NCBI RefSeq assembly: GCF_024298825.1
Contig: NZ_CP101153.1
Span: forward strand, 4,126,379-4,190,378
Origin: Haloglomus salinum
Lineage (GTDB): Archaea > Halobacteriota > Halobacteria > Halobacteriales > Haloarculaceae
Direction: 5' to 3'
Length of the DNA stretch: 64,000 bases
Shown here: positions 51,358 to 60,346 of the stretch, piece after piece
How positions within the stretch are numbered: position 1 is the first letter of the stretch
Layout: each line of letters starts with the position of its first letter
Notes under the pieces: generated by a model
What the model saw: only the letters and a program-made list of their open reading frames with translations
Told to the model about the DNA's origin: nothing
The model's database searches: none
Translations under genes and position numbers: made by a program

Positions 51358-52455
51358 TCAGAGCCCCGGCACCGGAATCAGCGACTGTTCGAGGACCCCC
51401 AGGGCATCGAACAGGGCGATGAGGAACGAGGTCAGGAGGAGGGCCGCGAACGGCGGGTCGAGATGGGTGTCCGCGTGGGCGTACAGCACCCGCCCGCAGA
51501 GCTCTCCGATACCTCCCGCGAGGAGCCCCATCGCGCCCCCACCGACGAGGGCCAGCCACAGCGGTACGGCGGCCCGGAGCCCCGCCACCGGCGCGCCACC
51601 CCCCGACGCGCCGGGGGCCAGTGCGGCAACCAACAGCCCCGCCGGGAGCGCCATGTGGTAGGTGACGGGGACCCGGTCGACGCCGAGGAGGACGGCGAGC
51701 AGCGAGGCCGCGGCGAGTCCGAACCCGAGGAACGGGTTGGCGGTGAGCCAGGTCAGGCCCGCACTGACCGCGCCGACCCCCACACCGACAGCGGGGAGGG
51801 AGACGTACGGTCGGTCGTACTGCGCTGGACGCCACGGTTCGACGAGGAATCGTGGCGGTGGCGGCTTGGCCCCGGGTGCCTCGGCGCCGCCCGCGTCCGC
51901 GTCGTCGACGACCGGCTCCCGGCGTACCCCACGCTCGAACGGGGAGATGTCGAGGCGGCCCGCCGGAGCCGCGCCCAGGAGCGGGTAGCCGAAGGCGATG
52001 CGGTGGAGCAGCGCCGAGGCGACCACGGCGAAGGCCACCGGGTCGACGGGCAATCCGAGTCCGGAGGCGAGGCCGAACAGGAGGAGGCCGACCACGCCGA
52101 ACGCACCCCCGGCGAGCAGCGCCCCCGGCGTCGCACCCAGTGGCTTCGTGATCTGCTTGGCGGCGTGGTAGTCGAACCTCGCCCCGAGGCGGTCGTGGCG
52201 GGCGGCGTACGCGGCCGCGGCCGCGCCCCCCGCGAACGCGACGTGGGGAGCGAGACCGACACCGACGAGACCGGGGACGCCGTACACGCCCCCTGCAACG
52301 GGGGCGGCGGCACCGCGGACGAACCGGAGCGTCTCGCTCGCGACGACGGCAAAGCCGGTCACGGCGAGCGACGGCAGCGCCCCGACGGCTGCGCCGGCGG
52401 CCCCGCCCGCGAACGCGACGGCCACCAGCAGCAACGCCGTCGTCAGGTCGACCAT
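51358..52455 (-). CDS. Polytopic haloarchaeal membrane protein
   Basis: A 365-residue protein with about 10 hydrophobic, Ala/Gly/Val-rich helices (for example MVDLTTALLLVAVAFAGGAAGAAVGALPSLAV and VYGVPGLVGVGLAPHVAFAGGAAAAAYAA). A conserved-looking loop reads RFDYHAAKQITKPLGATPGALLAGG. A cytoplasmic Pro/Ala-rich linker of about 50 residues (around 190-240) splits two halves. No transporter family motif is certain. Start MVDLTTALL is used; an extra 33 residues upstream in frame do not look like protein. Function unknown. Confidence 0.78.
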   Translation of the reverse strand: MVDLTTALLLVAVAFAGGAAGAAVGALPSLAVTGFAVVASETLRFVRGAAAPVAGGVYGVPGLVGVGLAPHVAFAGGAAAAAYAARHDRLGARFDYHAAKQITKPLGATPGALLAGGAFGVVGLLLFGLASGLGLPVDPVAFAVVASALLHRIAFGYPLLGAAPAGRLDISPFERGVRREPVVDDADAGGAEAPGAKPPPPRFLVEPWRPAQYDRPYVSLPAVGVGVGAVSAGLTWLTANPFLGFGLAAASLLAVLLGVDRVPVTYHMALPAGLLVAALAPGASGGGAPVAGLRAAVPLWLALVGGGAMGLLAGGIGELCGRVLYAHADTHLDPPFAALLLTSFLIALFDALGVLEQSLIPVPGL

Positions 52456-52646
52456 CCGGCCGACACCTCCGTCGCCGTGCAGCGTGGCATCACCCGTCGG
52501 TGTGCCCACCACCTGCAAAGCGTTGTCCATCTCGGTCGTGGCCACCGGCCCCACCCCTGGACCGCCGACGCCCGGTTCACGTCCTGCGGTTTCACTTTCA
52601 CTCAGGGTGGCTGGCGTTCATACCCGTCGCATCCCTGGGTTCGTGT

Positions 52647-52823
52647 ATGTCGATAGATACCGTCCGCGTGCGCACCGACACCACCAGCACGCCGCGCCCC
52701 GACCGCCGCCGGTTCGAGGTGAGCGAGCGATCCCCCGCGGAGATCGTCGAGTACGCCAGCGACACGGTGGACGACTGCTACCTCGAACGGAAGGGCGGCC
52801 GGACGTTCCTCGTCGCGGACTGA
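52647..52823 (+). CDS. Small basic/acidic protein, 58 residues
   Basis: Reads MSIDTVRVRTDTTSTPRPDRRRFEV then SERSPAEIVEYASDTVDDCYLERK and GGRTFLVAD. It has no signal or metal motif. Followed closely by a stem-loop with T4, which supports it as a real transcription unit. Function unknown. Confidence 0.6.
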   Translation: MSIDTVRVRTDTTSTPRPDRRRFEVSERSPAEIVEYASDTVDDCYLERKGGRTFLVAD

Positions 52824-52840
52824 GAGGGGCACCAGACGGC

Positions 52841-52861
52841 CGAGGGAGTGGCCCTCGTTTT
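52841..52861 (+). terminator. Hairpin plus T4 after the 58-residue protein gene
   Basis: CGAGGG at 52841-52846 pairs with CCCTCG at 52852-52857 around AGTGG, followed by TTTT at 52858-52861. It terminates rightward transcription before the convergent L12 gene. Confidence 0.55.
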
Positions 52862-53015
52862 CCGGATTCCCCGATCATCAGCCAGTCGTACCGGAACTAG
52901 TCGGCGGATACTATTGCCCGGCTTCGAACCTGCCCGCTGTTGGGGAGCGGTGCGTACCGCCGTGGCTGCCGCTGGCGGCTGGTGTCGAAAGAAGTGGTGC
53001 GTGGTCGGAGCCGGT

Positions 53016-53378
53016 TCAGCCGAACAGCTCGCCGAGGCCCTCACCGTCGGCCTCGTCGTCATCGTCGTCGCCGCCCTCGTCGGCCTCGGCTTCCTCGGCC
53101 TCGTCGCCGCCCTCGTCGCCACCTTCGTCAGCCTCGGCCTCCTCGGCCTCGGCACCGCCCGCGGCACCACCAGCGGCGCCGCCGGCACCGCCGGCGGGCA
53201 CCGCGGCGGCCCCCTGGACGGCCTCCTCGATGTCGACGTCCTCCAGCGCGGCCACGAGGGCCTTGACGCGGGACTCCTCGACGTCAGCACCGGCGGCCTC
53301 GAGGACGCCGGTCAGGTTGTCTTCGTTGATCTCTTCGCCCGTCTCGTTCAGGATGAGTGCTGCGTAAACGTATTCCAT
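53016..53378 (-). CDS. rpl12: Ribosomal protein P1/L12 (archaeal)
   Basis: A 120-residue stalk protein. The N-terminal dimer domain is [55 protein letters not shown]. An Ala/Gly hinge and a long acidic tail follow, ending in EGLGELFG, the factor-binding C-terminus. The tail contains two copies of [28 protein letters not shown]. Last gene of L1-L10-L12; six bases separate it from L10. Confidence 0.97.
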   Translation of the reverse strand: MEYVYAALILNETGEEINEDNLTGVLEAAGADVEESRVKALVAALEDVDIEEAVQGAAAVPAGGAGGAAGGAAGGAEAEEAEADEGGDEGGDEAEEAEADEGGDDDDDEADGEGLGELFG

Positions 53379-53383
53379 TGTTG

Positions 53384-54466
53384 TCAGAACATCGCACCGA
53401 GTGCTTCGCCACCGTCGTCACCGTCGTCATCGTCGTCGGTGTCGTCGGCGTCGGCCTCGGCGTCTTCGGTCTGGTCGTCCGCCTGTTCCTCCTCGCCTGC
53501 GTCCGCGGTGGCGTCCGTCTCGGCGCCAGCGTCACCCGCGGGCTCGGGGGCCGTTCCCCGGAGCTCCTCGGGCAGCGCCTCCTCGTCGTCGATGACAGCC
53601 GCGAGCGACCGGAGCTGCGAGTCCGCCCGTGCGACGAGGTCCTCGGCCACGTCGGGCGACTCGATGGCCGCCTCGATGGCCAGCGAGCGCGCCTCGTTCG
53701 AGGCCTTGCCCAGCATGCTGGGTGCCGTCCGTGCGGTCGGGTAGCCAGCGTTGATGGACAGGTTCTGCCCGCGAGCGGCCGCAGTCTCGATGTCGGCCTG
53801 GTACTCCTCGACGTCGATGTCGAGGTCCTCGGGGTCGAACATGACGCCGTCGGAGACGACGCCACGCAGGTCGAGCCCGACCTCCTTGGGCTCGATACCG
53901 AGCTCGCTCAGGACGTTGGACAGCTCCGTACTGACCTCCTCGCCCGTCTCGAGGACGGTCGAGTCGGACATGACCTGGATGGAGCCCTCCTGGATGCGCG
54001 CGTCCGCGCCGACCTGCTGGAGCTCGCCCACGAACGGACCGGGGTCGATGCCCGTGTCACCCTCGGGGATGACGATGTCGTTGGGCGCGACCTCACCAGC
54101 GTTGATGGGCGCGGGCGTCTTCGACTCTTCGAGCTGTTTGTACAGGCCGAACGGGTTGTCGTTGGTCCCGATGAGCCCGACCTGTCCGGAGACGAACTCC
54201 GTCAGGTCCTCGAGCCCCTCGTCGACCTCCTCCAGTGCCCGGACGAGCAGGGTGTTACGGGAGACACGCAGTTCGGCGGTCCCGTACAGTTCCCGACGCA
54301 TGTCCTGGAGCTGTCGCGAGGGAATCCCCGCGATGTCGACGACGCCGACGCTCTCGTAGGACTCGATGGTCTCGACGAGGTCGTCGACCTCCTCCTGCTT
54401 CCATTCGGGGATGTGCTCGGTCTTCCGCTCGGCGGCCGCCTGGGCCTCGGCTTCGTCGGCGCTCAT
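53384..54466 (-). CDS. rplP0: Ribosomal protein L10/P0 (archaeal)
   Basis: A 360-residue stalk base protein that binds 23S rRNA and L12 dimers. The N-terminus is [42 protein letters not shown], with [17 protein letters not shown] in the middle. The C-terminal spine helix region carries L12 sites, and an acidic tail ends in GGEALGAMF, resembling the L12 end. Its ATG shares one base with the L1 stop, so it is translationally coupled to L1. Confidence 0.97.
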   Translation of the reverse strand: MSADEAEAQAAAERKTEHIPEWKQEEVDDLVETIESYESVGVVDIAGIPSRQLQDMRRELYGTAELRVSRNTLLVRALEEVDEGLEDLTEFVSGQVGLIGTNDNPFGLYKQLEESKTPAPINAGEVAPNDIVIPEGDTGIDPGPFVGELQQVGADARIQEGSIQVMSDSTVLETGEEVSTELSNVLSELGIEPKEVGLDLRGVVSDGVMFDPEDLDIDVEEYQADIETAAARGQNLSINAGYPTARTAPSMLGKASNEARSLAIEAAIESPDVAEDLVARADSQLRSLAAVIDDEEALPEELRGTAPEPAGDAGAETDATADAGEEEQADDQTEDAEADADDTDDDDDGDDGGEALGAMF

Positions 54467-55107
54467 CAGATGGGCACCTCCATCGCCGGCCCCATGGTAG
54501 TCTTGACGAAGATGCGGTCGATGTTCTGGGGCCCCTTCTCGAGGTCCGCAGTCATCCGCCGCACGATGACGTCGATGTTGTCCGCGATCTCGTCCGCGGA
54601 CATGTCCTCGGCGCCGACACGGGTGTGGAAGGTCCGTCGGTCGCGCGAGCGGACCTGTACCGTGTTCTTCATGCGGTTGACGGTCTCGACCACGTCCTCG
54701 TCCGGACCGAGGGGGGTCGGCATCTTCCCGCGCGGGCCGAGCACCGTCCCGAGGTAGCGACCGATGTCCTGCATCATCGCCTGCTCGGCGATGAAGAAGT
54801 CGGTCTCCTCGGCGAGGTCCTTCGCCTGGTCGTCGTCGTCACCGAGGTCCTCCAGGTCGTCGCCACCGAGTACCTGGTCGGCAACATCCTCGGCGCGCAG
54901 GGCGGTCTCACCCTCCGCGAACACGACAATACTAGTCTCCTGACCCGTGCCCGACGGGAGCACGATGCTCTCGTCGATACGATTGCTCGGGTCGTCTAGG
55001 TCGATGTCGCGCAGATTGATGGCGAGGTCCACGGTCTCGCGGAAGTTCCGCGGGGGGGCCTCCTCCATCGCTTGCGCGACTGCGTTCTCTATATCCTGAT
55101 CTGCCAT
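54466..55107 (-). CDS. rpl1: Ribosomal protein L1
   Basis: A 213-residue L1 that binds 23S rRNA and, in archaea, represses its own operon by binding its mRNA. Segments: [52 protein letters not shown] and the C-terminal [13 protein letters not shown]. It is preceded by a strong SD (GGAGGTGA) five bases before the ATG, exceptional in a mostly leaderless genome and decisive for the start. Confidence 0.97.
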   Translation of the reverse strand: MADQDIENAVAQAMEEAPPRNFRETVDLAINLRDIDLDDPSNRIDESIVLPSGTGQETSIVVFAEGETALRAEDVADQVLGGDDLEDLGDDDDQAKDLAEETDFFIAEQAMMQDIGRYLGTVLGPRGKMPTPLGPDEDVVETVNRMKNTVQVRSRDRRTFHTRVGAEDMSADEIADNIDVIVRRMTADLEKGPQNIDRIFVKTTMGPAMEVPI

Positions 55108-55205
55108 CGTTCACCTCCGTAGTGCGCCGTAGGGCTACTACGGTGTGAAACAGGGTCCGACGGACGCCTGTCTCGTCGGAACCACGATGATGGGACAGTT
55201 AAGTG
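55108..55205 (-). promoter_or_regulatory. L1 operon promoter and structured leader with alternative hairpins
   Basis: On the minus strand a TATA-like CTTAAC (about 55197-55203) predicts a start near 55174 and a leader of about 65 bases. CCGTAG at 55138-55143 can pair with CTACGG at 55127-55132, leaving the SD free. Alternatively CCGTAGT at 55137-55143 can pair with ACTACGG at 55117-55123, which takes two G of the SD. Halobacterium L1 operon leaders are known to carry an L1-binding site, so this is probably the autoregulatory element. Confidence 0.65.
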
Positions 55206-55298
55206 CGTCGAAGCGAGGAGGCCTCGTGACGCACTGACGCGGTCGAGGGGACCCGAGACGGGCCCACGGGCATCCCGCGGACAGCCCATGGGGCCGTC

Positions 55299-56000
55299 TC
55301 AGATGGGGAGGAACCCGCCCCCGAGCAGGTACTGCGCGGCCGTATCCGCGGCGAACAGGAAGAACAGCCCCGCCGACACGGCATAGATGTACCGCCGTCG
55401 TTCGACGGTGAACAGGTGCGAGAGGTGGTGGGAGACGAGTGCTGTCGTCAGACTGACGGGGATGATGACCAGCATCTCACCGACCCAGATGGCCGGATGC
55501 GCCCCGTACTGGACCGCTAGCCCGATGGTGACGAGCTGGGTCTTGTCACCGAACTCGCCGAACGCGCTGATGGTGAACGCCGGCACGAACCCCCGATACC
55601 CCTCGGGGACCCGCTGGGTGATGGTGTCGGTTCCTGGCCCCGGCAGGGAGCTGTCACCCTCCGAGGTCACACCACCGCTCCCGCCGCCGTCCGTCGCGAC
55701 TCCATCGGCATCGCCGGTATCGAGTTGTAGTGCGGTGTACGTGAGGATGGCCCCGAACAGGAGGAACAGTCCGCCGGTGATGGTATCGAGGTAGACGGCC
55801 GGCAGCGCCCCACGGAGCGCCTCGCCGAAGGCAATCTCGAGGGCGGTCCAGCCCGCGAACGCGGTGCCCGCGCCCGCGACGACGATGTAGGGGTTGTACT
55901 TCGTGGAGAGCCCGGCGATTATCATCTGGACCTTCTCGCCGGGAAGGGCGAGCAACTGGAGCGTCGCGGCAGCCACGAGAACCTCCAGCCAGCCAGCCAT
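55299..56000 (-). CDS. TMEM165/GDT1 (UPF0016) family cation transporter
   Basis: A 233-residue membrane protein with six to seven helices in two halves. The second-half signature is SAFGEFGDKTQLVTIGLAVQYGAHP (ExGDKT). The first half has the degenerate LLALPGEKVQMIIAGLSTKYNPYIVVAGA, where the usual GDK is GEK. A 50-residue Gly/Asp/Ser/Pro linker joins the halves. Relatives transport Mn2+/Ca2+ in exchange for H+. It sits between L1 and L11, transcribed in the same direction. Confidence 0.9.
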   Translation of the reverse strand: MAGWLEVLVAAATLQLLALPGEKVQMIIAGLSTKYNPYIVVAGAGTAFAGWTALEIAFGEALRGALPAVYLDTITGGLFLLFGAILTYTALQLDTGDADGVATDGGGSGGVTSEGDSSLPGPGTDTITQRVPEGYRGFVPAFTISAFGEFGDKTQLVTIGLAVQYGAHPAIWVGEMLVIIPVSLTTALVSHHLSHLFTVERRRYIYAVSAGLFFLFAADTAAQYLLGGGFLPI

Positions 56001-56221
56001 CGCTCAGCACCTCACCGGGCAGCTCATCGGTGTCCACGTGCGCATCGACTAGACGTGTCTAACCGGAGGCCGTGGCGACTGAAAAGTAGTTCGGGCCACG
56101 CCTCGAACAGGTGCGGGAGCCGGGAACGTCGATCGAAGGCGGCGGCGAGAACAGGTCGCCACGCTATCGCATCGCTCGCGAACACGTCGCACCTCTCGCG
56201 TTCGTCCCGGTCACCGGCTGC

Positions 56222-56710
56222 TTATGCAGCAGCCCCCTCAGCAAAGATGTCGTCGTACTCGCCGTCGTCGATCTTCTCCTTGAAGTCGCGGGGGTTCTCG
56301 CCCTCGATGGTGACGCCCAGCGAGGTGCAGGTGCCCGCGACCTCCTTGGCCGCGCCCTTCGCGTCGTAGGCGAGCAGGTCGGGGAGCTTCTGCTCGGCGA
56401 CCTTCTTCAGCTGCTCGACGGACATGTCCGCGACGAAGTTCTCCTGGGGTTCGCCACTGCCCGTCTCGAACCCGAGCTCGTCCTTGATGAGCGCCGCCGT
56501 CGGCGGAACACCCACGTCGATGGAGAACGAGCCATCGTCCTCGTACTCGACAGTGACGGGGACTTCGGTCCCGTCGAACGCCTCGGTCTGTTCGTTAATC
56601 TCGTTGACGACCGCCTGCACGTCCACCGGGGTCGGCCCGAGTTCGGGGCCGAGCGGCGGGCCAGGGTTGGCCTGCCCCCCGGGAACGAGGACTTCGATAG
56701 TTCCAGCCAT
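56222..56710 (-). CDS. rpl11: Ribosomal protein L11
   Basis: A 162-residue L11 of the GTPase-associated centre. It shows MAGTIEVLVPGGQANPGPPLGPELGPTPVDVQAVVNEINEQT, the conserved rRNA-contact Pro/Gly motif, and the C-terminal AGTCTSLGVTIEGENPRDF. The ATG at 56710 is preferred over the MHTR extension. It is separate from L1-L10-L12, with the GDT1-family gene between. Confidence 0.97.
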   Translation of the reverse strand: MAGTIEVLVPGGQANPGPPLGPELGPTPVDVQAVVNEINEQTEAFDGTEVPVTVEYEDDGSFSIDVGVPPTAALIKDELGFETGSGEPQENFVADMSVEQLKKVAEQKLPDLLAYDAKGAAKEVAGTCTSLGVTIEGENPRDFKEKIDDGEYDDIFAEGAAA

Positions 56711-56794
56711 ACGTGTGTGCACCGACGCGGCGGGTTTAAGCGTTATTTCTTCGCCCCGTCCGTGTGGCCACGGTCCAGCGTGCTTCGTGGCCGG

Positions 56795-56962
56795 TCACGG
56801 TCGGACGTTCACCAGCACGATGCCGACGATGCAGGTGGCAGCGACGAGGAGGCCGACCTGCTCAAGCCCCGTGTCGAAGGCGTACGCGAGGACGGTGTGA
56901 AGCAGACCGACGAAGGCGATACCGCCGAGGAGGAGACTGAGCGCGAGCGCCCGCTTGTCCAT
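56795..56962 (-). CDS. 55-residue two-helix membrane protein
   Basis: MDKRALALSLLLGGIAFVGL continues LHTVLAYAF, then EQVGLLVAATCIVGIVLVNVRP. Two transmembrane helices with a short polar loop and a basic N-terminus. The strong hydrophobicity and ATG start argue for a gene. Unknown function; it lies upstream of L11 on the same strand and divergent from the DRG GTPase. Confidence 0.55.
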   Translation of the reverse strand: MDKRALALSLLLGGIAFVGLLHTVLAYAFDTGLEQVGLLVAATCIVGIVLVNVRP

Positions 56963-57117
56963 ACCGACAGGAATCGCCGCGGCAGCATAACGGCCGCGGA
57001 AGCGGCCGAGGGCGCGCTGGTGGTCCCATCCCGCGACAGCGGTCGACCCCTGTACGACTGTCGCATCCGGGGTCCGAACGGGAACGCCTTTGAGTCCGCG
57101 TGGCCGACACGGGAGTA

Positions 57118-58230
57118 ATGGGCCTGGAAGAGGAGATCGAGGCGATCGAGGAGGAGATCGCCGAGACGCCGTACAACAAGTCCACGGAGGCCCACATCGG
57201 GCGGCTGAAGTCGAAGCTGGCGAAGAAGAAGGAGAAACTCGAACAGCAGTCCGGCTCCGGCGGCGGTGGCGGCTACGCCGTCGAGAAGACCGGCGACGCG
57301 ACGGTCGCGCTGGTCGGGTTCCCGTCGGTCGGCAAGTCGACGCTGCTGAACGCGCTCACCAACGCCGACAGCGAGGTCGGCTCCTACGAGTTCACCACGC
57401 TCGACGTCAACCCGGGGATGCTCAAGTACCGCGGCGCCAACATCCAGCTGATGGACGTGCCGGGGCTCATCGAGGGCGCCGCGTCCGGGCGCGGCGGCGG
57501 CCGCGAGGTCCTCTCGGTCGTCCGGACCGCCGACCTCGTCCTGTTCGTCCTCTCCGTCTTCGAAATCGACCAGTACGAGCGCCTCAGCGAGGAGCTCTAC
57601 AAGAACAAGGTCCGCCTCGATACGGAGCCGGCCTCCGTCTCCATCACCAAGACCGGGCGCGGCGGCATCAAGCTCACCACGTCCGACAAGGTGAGCCTCG
57701 ACGACGAGACCATCGAGGGCGTCCTCCGGGAGTACGACTACATCAACGCCGACTGCACCATCCGCGAGGACCTCACCATCGACGAGTTGGTCGACGCGCT
57801 GCAGGACAACCGCGTCTACCTCCCCTCGCGCGTGGCCGTCAACAAGACCGACCTCATCGAGCCGGACTACAAGGACCAGGTCGATGCGGACCTGCGCGAG
57901 CACGGCATCGACCCCGAGAACGCCGTCTTCATCAGCGCGGAGGCCGAGAAGGGCCTCGGCGCCCTGAAGGAGGCCATCTGGGAGTCGCTCGGGCTCATCC
58001 GCATCTACATGAACAAACCCGGACGCGGCACCGACTACGAGGAGCCGCTTATCCTCACCGAGGACGCCAACACTGTCGACGACGCGCTCGACCGCCTCGG
58101 CGGCTCCTTCGACGAGCGGTTCAAGTTCGCCCGCGTCTCGGGCGAGTCCGCCAAGCACGACGAACAGCAGGTCGGCCGCGACCACGAACTCGCCGACGAG
58201 GACGTCCTGCGCATCGTCGCGCGGAAGTAG
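57118..58230 (+). CDS. DRG-family (Obg-related) TGS-domain GTPase
   Basis: A 370-residue GTPase. A helical N-terminus (GLEEEIEAIEEEIAETPYNKSTEAHIGRLKSKLAKKKEKLE) is followed by G1 GFPSVGKST, G3 DVPGLIEGA, then the DRG-specific domain (SVSITKTGRGGIKLT), G4 NKTD and a C-terminal TGS domain (RIYMNKPGRGTDYEEPLILTEDAN to GRDHELADEDVLRIV). Developmentally regulated GTP-binding proteins bind ribosomes or RNA in eukaryotes and archaea. Start at 57118 gives the family N-terminus. Confidence 0.94.
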   Translation: MGLEEEIEAIEEEIAETPYNKSTEAHIGRLKSKLAKKKEKLEQQSGSGGGGGYAVEKTGDATVALVGFPSVGKSTLLNALTNADSEVGSYEFTTLDVNPGMLKYRGANIQLMDVPGLIEGAASGRGGGREVLSVVRTADLVLFVLSVFEIDQYERLSEELYKNKVRLDTEPASVSITKTGRGGIKLTTSDKVSLDDETIEGVLREYDYINADCTIREDLTIDELVDALQDNRVYLPSRVAVNKTDLIEPDYKDQVDADLREHGIDPENAVFISAEAEKGLGALKEAIWESLGLIRIYMNKPGRGTDYEEPLILTEDANTVDDALDRLGGSFDERFKFARVSGESAKHDEQQVGRDHELADEDVLRIVARK

Positions 58231-58368
58231 TCACCCCCTCTCCCGTTCCGCTCCCGGGTGGCACGTCTCGCCCGGAACGACGCGCTCACCGGACCGACAC
58301 CACGGACGACAGTAACACGGCCACCACGCCGTCGGTGAACTGAAGCCGCTCGGCCGCGGCTCGTACGT

Positions 58369-59532
58369 ATGGACGAGCGACGGGTCGCGGTCGTCGGCGC
58401 CGGTGCGGTCGGCACGACGGCTGCCCACGACCTCGCCGACCGCGGCCGTGCGGTGACGCTGTACGAGGCCGAGACGGTGGCCGCGGGTGCGAGCGGCCGC
58501 GCAGCCGGTATCTGTTACGACGCCTTCGCCGAGGATATCGACGCCGCGGTCGCCGACCGGGCGCTCTCCCGGTTCCGCACCCTCGACGCCGACCCGTCGT
58601 TCGACTGGTCGTTCACGCCGCGCCCGTACGTGTGGCTCGCCCGCGACGGTGACGCTCGCCGCGCAGCCGCCATCAGCGAGCAGGTGCCGCGGATGCAGGC
58701 ACACGGCCGACGGGTCGAGTTGCTCGACGGGGATGACCTCGCCACCGAGTTCCCAGCGCTCCGGGCCGACATCGCGGTCGCCGCCGTCGCCCGCGACGCC
58801 GGGTCCGCCGACCCCGGCGCCTACACGGACGCGATGGCCGAGCGGGCCGTGGCTGCGGGCGTCACGCTCCGCGAGGAGACGCCAGTCGAGTTGCGTGCCG
58901 GCGACGAACACCCACACGTCGTCACGGCCGACGGGTCGACGACCTACGAGACGGTCGTCGTGGCGGCGGGCGCACACACGGCGCGCCTGCTGGGCGACGC
59001 CGGCCTGCCGATACCGGTCAAGCCGTACCGCGTGCAGGCGGCAATCACGGAGTCGACACCGCTGGCCGAGCGGTCGCCCCAGCTCTACGACGCGACGGGC
59101 GGCTACTACTGTCGCCCCCGCGGCGACGGACTCCTCGTGGGCGACGGGACCGAGCCGGTGGAGCGCGACCCGGACGACTGGGACCGGGACGCGGACGACT
59201 GGTTCCGGGCCGACTGCATCGAGCACCTTCGAGCGGCGTTCGGCGGGTCGACAGCCGACGGGGACAACGCTGCCGTGCCGGAACTCGACCGCGCGTGGGC
59301 CGGCCTCTGCACCGCGACACCCGACGGGAACCCACTGCTGGGCGAACGCGCGCCCGGCGTGGTCGTGGCTACGGGGTGGCAGGGCCACGGCTTCATGCGC
59401 GCGCCGGCGCTGGGCGAGCGTGTCGCTCGCGGGGTCTGCGACGGCGAGTGGCTCGACCCGTTCGACCCGGCGCGGTTCGACGGCGACGAGTCGTTCGATA
59501 TCGTCGAGGGGATGGTCGTCGAGGAATCGTGA
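58369..59532 (+). CDS. FAD-dependent oxidoreductase (D-amino acid oxidase-like)
   Basis: A 387-residue DAO-superfamily enzyme. The FAD Rossmann motif is VAVVGAGAVGTTAAHDLADRGRAVTLYEAE (GxGxxG). An ARAAGICYDAF-like catalytic lobe and a VVVAAGAHTARLLGDAGL motif follow, and the C-terminal FAD-binding segment is PLLGERAPGVVVATGWQGHGFMRAPALG. Substrate is probably an amine or N-methyl amino acid, as in glycine/sarcosine oxidase relatives, but it is not assigned. Confidence 0.9.
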   Translation: MDERRVAVVGAGAVGTTAAHDLADRGRAVTLYEAETVAAGASGRAAGICYDAFAEDIDAAVADRALSRFRTLDADPSFDWSFTPRPYVWLARDGDARRAAAISEQVPRMQAHGRRVELLDGDDLATEFPALRADIAVAAVARDAGSADPGAYTDAMAERAVAAGVTLREETPVELRAGDEHPHVVTADGSTTYETVVVAAGAHTARLLGDAGLPIPVKPYRVQAAITESTPLAERSPQLYDATGGYYCRPRGDGLLVGDGTEPVERDPDDWDRDADDWFRADCIEHLRAAFGGSTADGDNAAVPELDRAWAGLCTATPDGNPLLGERAPGVVVATGWQGHGFMRAPALGERVARGVCDGEWLDPFDPARFDGDESFDIVEGMVVEES

Positions 59533-59555
59533 ACGGGGGCGCCGCGCGAGGGGCG

Positions 59556-60122
59556 CTACTCGTCGATATCGGGGTCGTCGGGAGACGCGGCGTCGTCGTC
59601 TTCGTCGCCCGCGTCGATCTCGACCGGGTCGTTCTCGCGCTTGGGGACGAGGATGCGGACGGTCCCGTTCTCGGTGAGCGTCGCCTCGGCGGCGTCGACG
59701 TCGACGCCGGCGTCCTCCGGGAGCGCGACCTCGCCGGACAGCGAGAGCCCGCGGCCGGGGACGTGGGTCTCGAAGCCCTCCTGGAACTCGCGGAAGCGGT
59801 CGATGCGGACCGCGACGACGTTGCCCTCGTAGCGGACCTGCACGTCCGCTCCCTCGGCACCGGGCGCGTCGAAGACGACGAGGTAGGCATCGTCTGACTC
59901 CAGCAGGTCGGCCGCGAGCGGACGACGCTCCTGAACGCGAGCCGAGGCGCGCCCGATGCCGTCGAGGACCGCCTCCCCGACGGACTCCCCGACCTCGCGG
60001 AGCGACGGCAGGTCGATGCCGGAGCCGGAATCCGAGCCCGAGTCGGCCGTCTCGAACTCCTCGTCGAACGCCTCCTCGAACGATTCGTCGAAGTCGTCGT
60101 CGAAGTCGTCGGCGTCGCTCAC
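59556..60122 (-). CDS. Hsp20/alpha-crystallin family chaperone-like protein
   Basis: A 188-residue protein. The first 45 residues are extremely acidic (Asp/Glu/Phe), then a linker and the alpha-crystallin-like core: LESDDAYLVVFDAPGAEGADVQVRYEGNVVAVRIDRF, GRGLSLSGEVALPEDAGVDVDAAEATLTENGTVRILVPKRE. The 'L..NG.V.I..PK' motif is typical of small heat-shock proteins. The very acidic N-terminus is unusual for Hsp20 and may be a halophilic solubility tail. It overlaps the DUF7559-like gene by four bases. Confidence 0.82.
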   Translation of the reverse strand: MSDADDFDDDFDESFEEAFDEEFETADSGSDSGSGIDLPSLREVGESVGEAVLDGIGRASARVQERRPLAADLLESDDAYLVVFDAPGAEGADVQVRYEGNVVAVRIDRFREFQEGFETHVPGRGLSLSGEVALPEDAGVDVDAAEATLTENGTVRILVPKRENDPVEIDAGDEDDDAASPDDPDIDE

Positions 60123-60271
60123 GCGTGGATCGCCTCCACCTCGCCACCGCAGTAGGGGCAGCTGAACGCCTCGGCACCCGTCCCGTCTGGCATGTTGTAG
60201 GTGTAATGGAGTTCCGCCATGTCGAGGTCACAGCCGTCGTCCGCACACTTGATTTCGAGCGTCTTCGGCAT
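60119..60271 (-). CDS. DUF7559-like zinc-ribbon miniprotein
   Basis: A 50-residue protein starting MPKTLEIKCADDGCDLDMAE and containing SCPYCGGEVEA. The pair CADDGC and CPYCGG forms one zinc ribbon. It is recalled as the haloarchaeal DUF7559 family. It precedes and overlaps the Hsp20-like gene (ATGA), so the two are coupled. Role unknown; may bind a chaperone client or nucleic acid. Confidence 0.78.
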   Translation of the reverse strand: MPKTLEIKCADDGCDLDMAELHYTYNMPDGTGAEAFSCPYCGGEVEAIHA

Positions 60272-60346
60272 ACCCACCCGTAGGCCCGCGCAACGTATCA
60301 AACTCCCGGGCGGGGCAATCCACGGCACACGAGCGACGGGTTCTCG

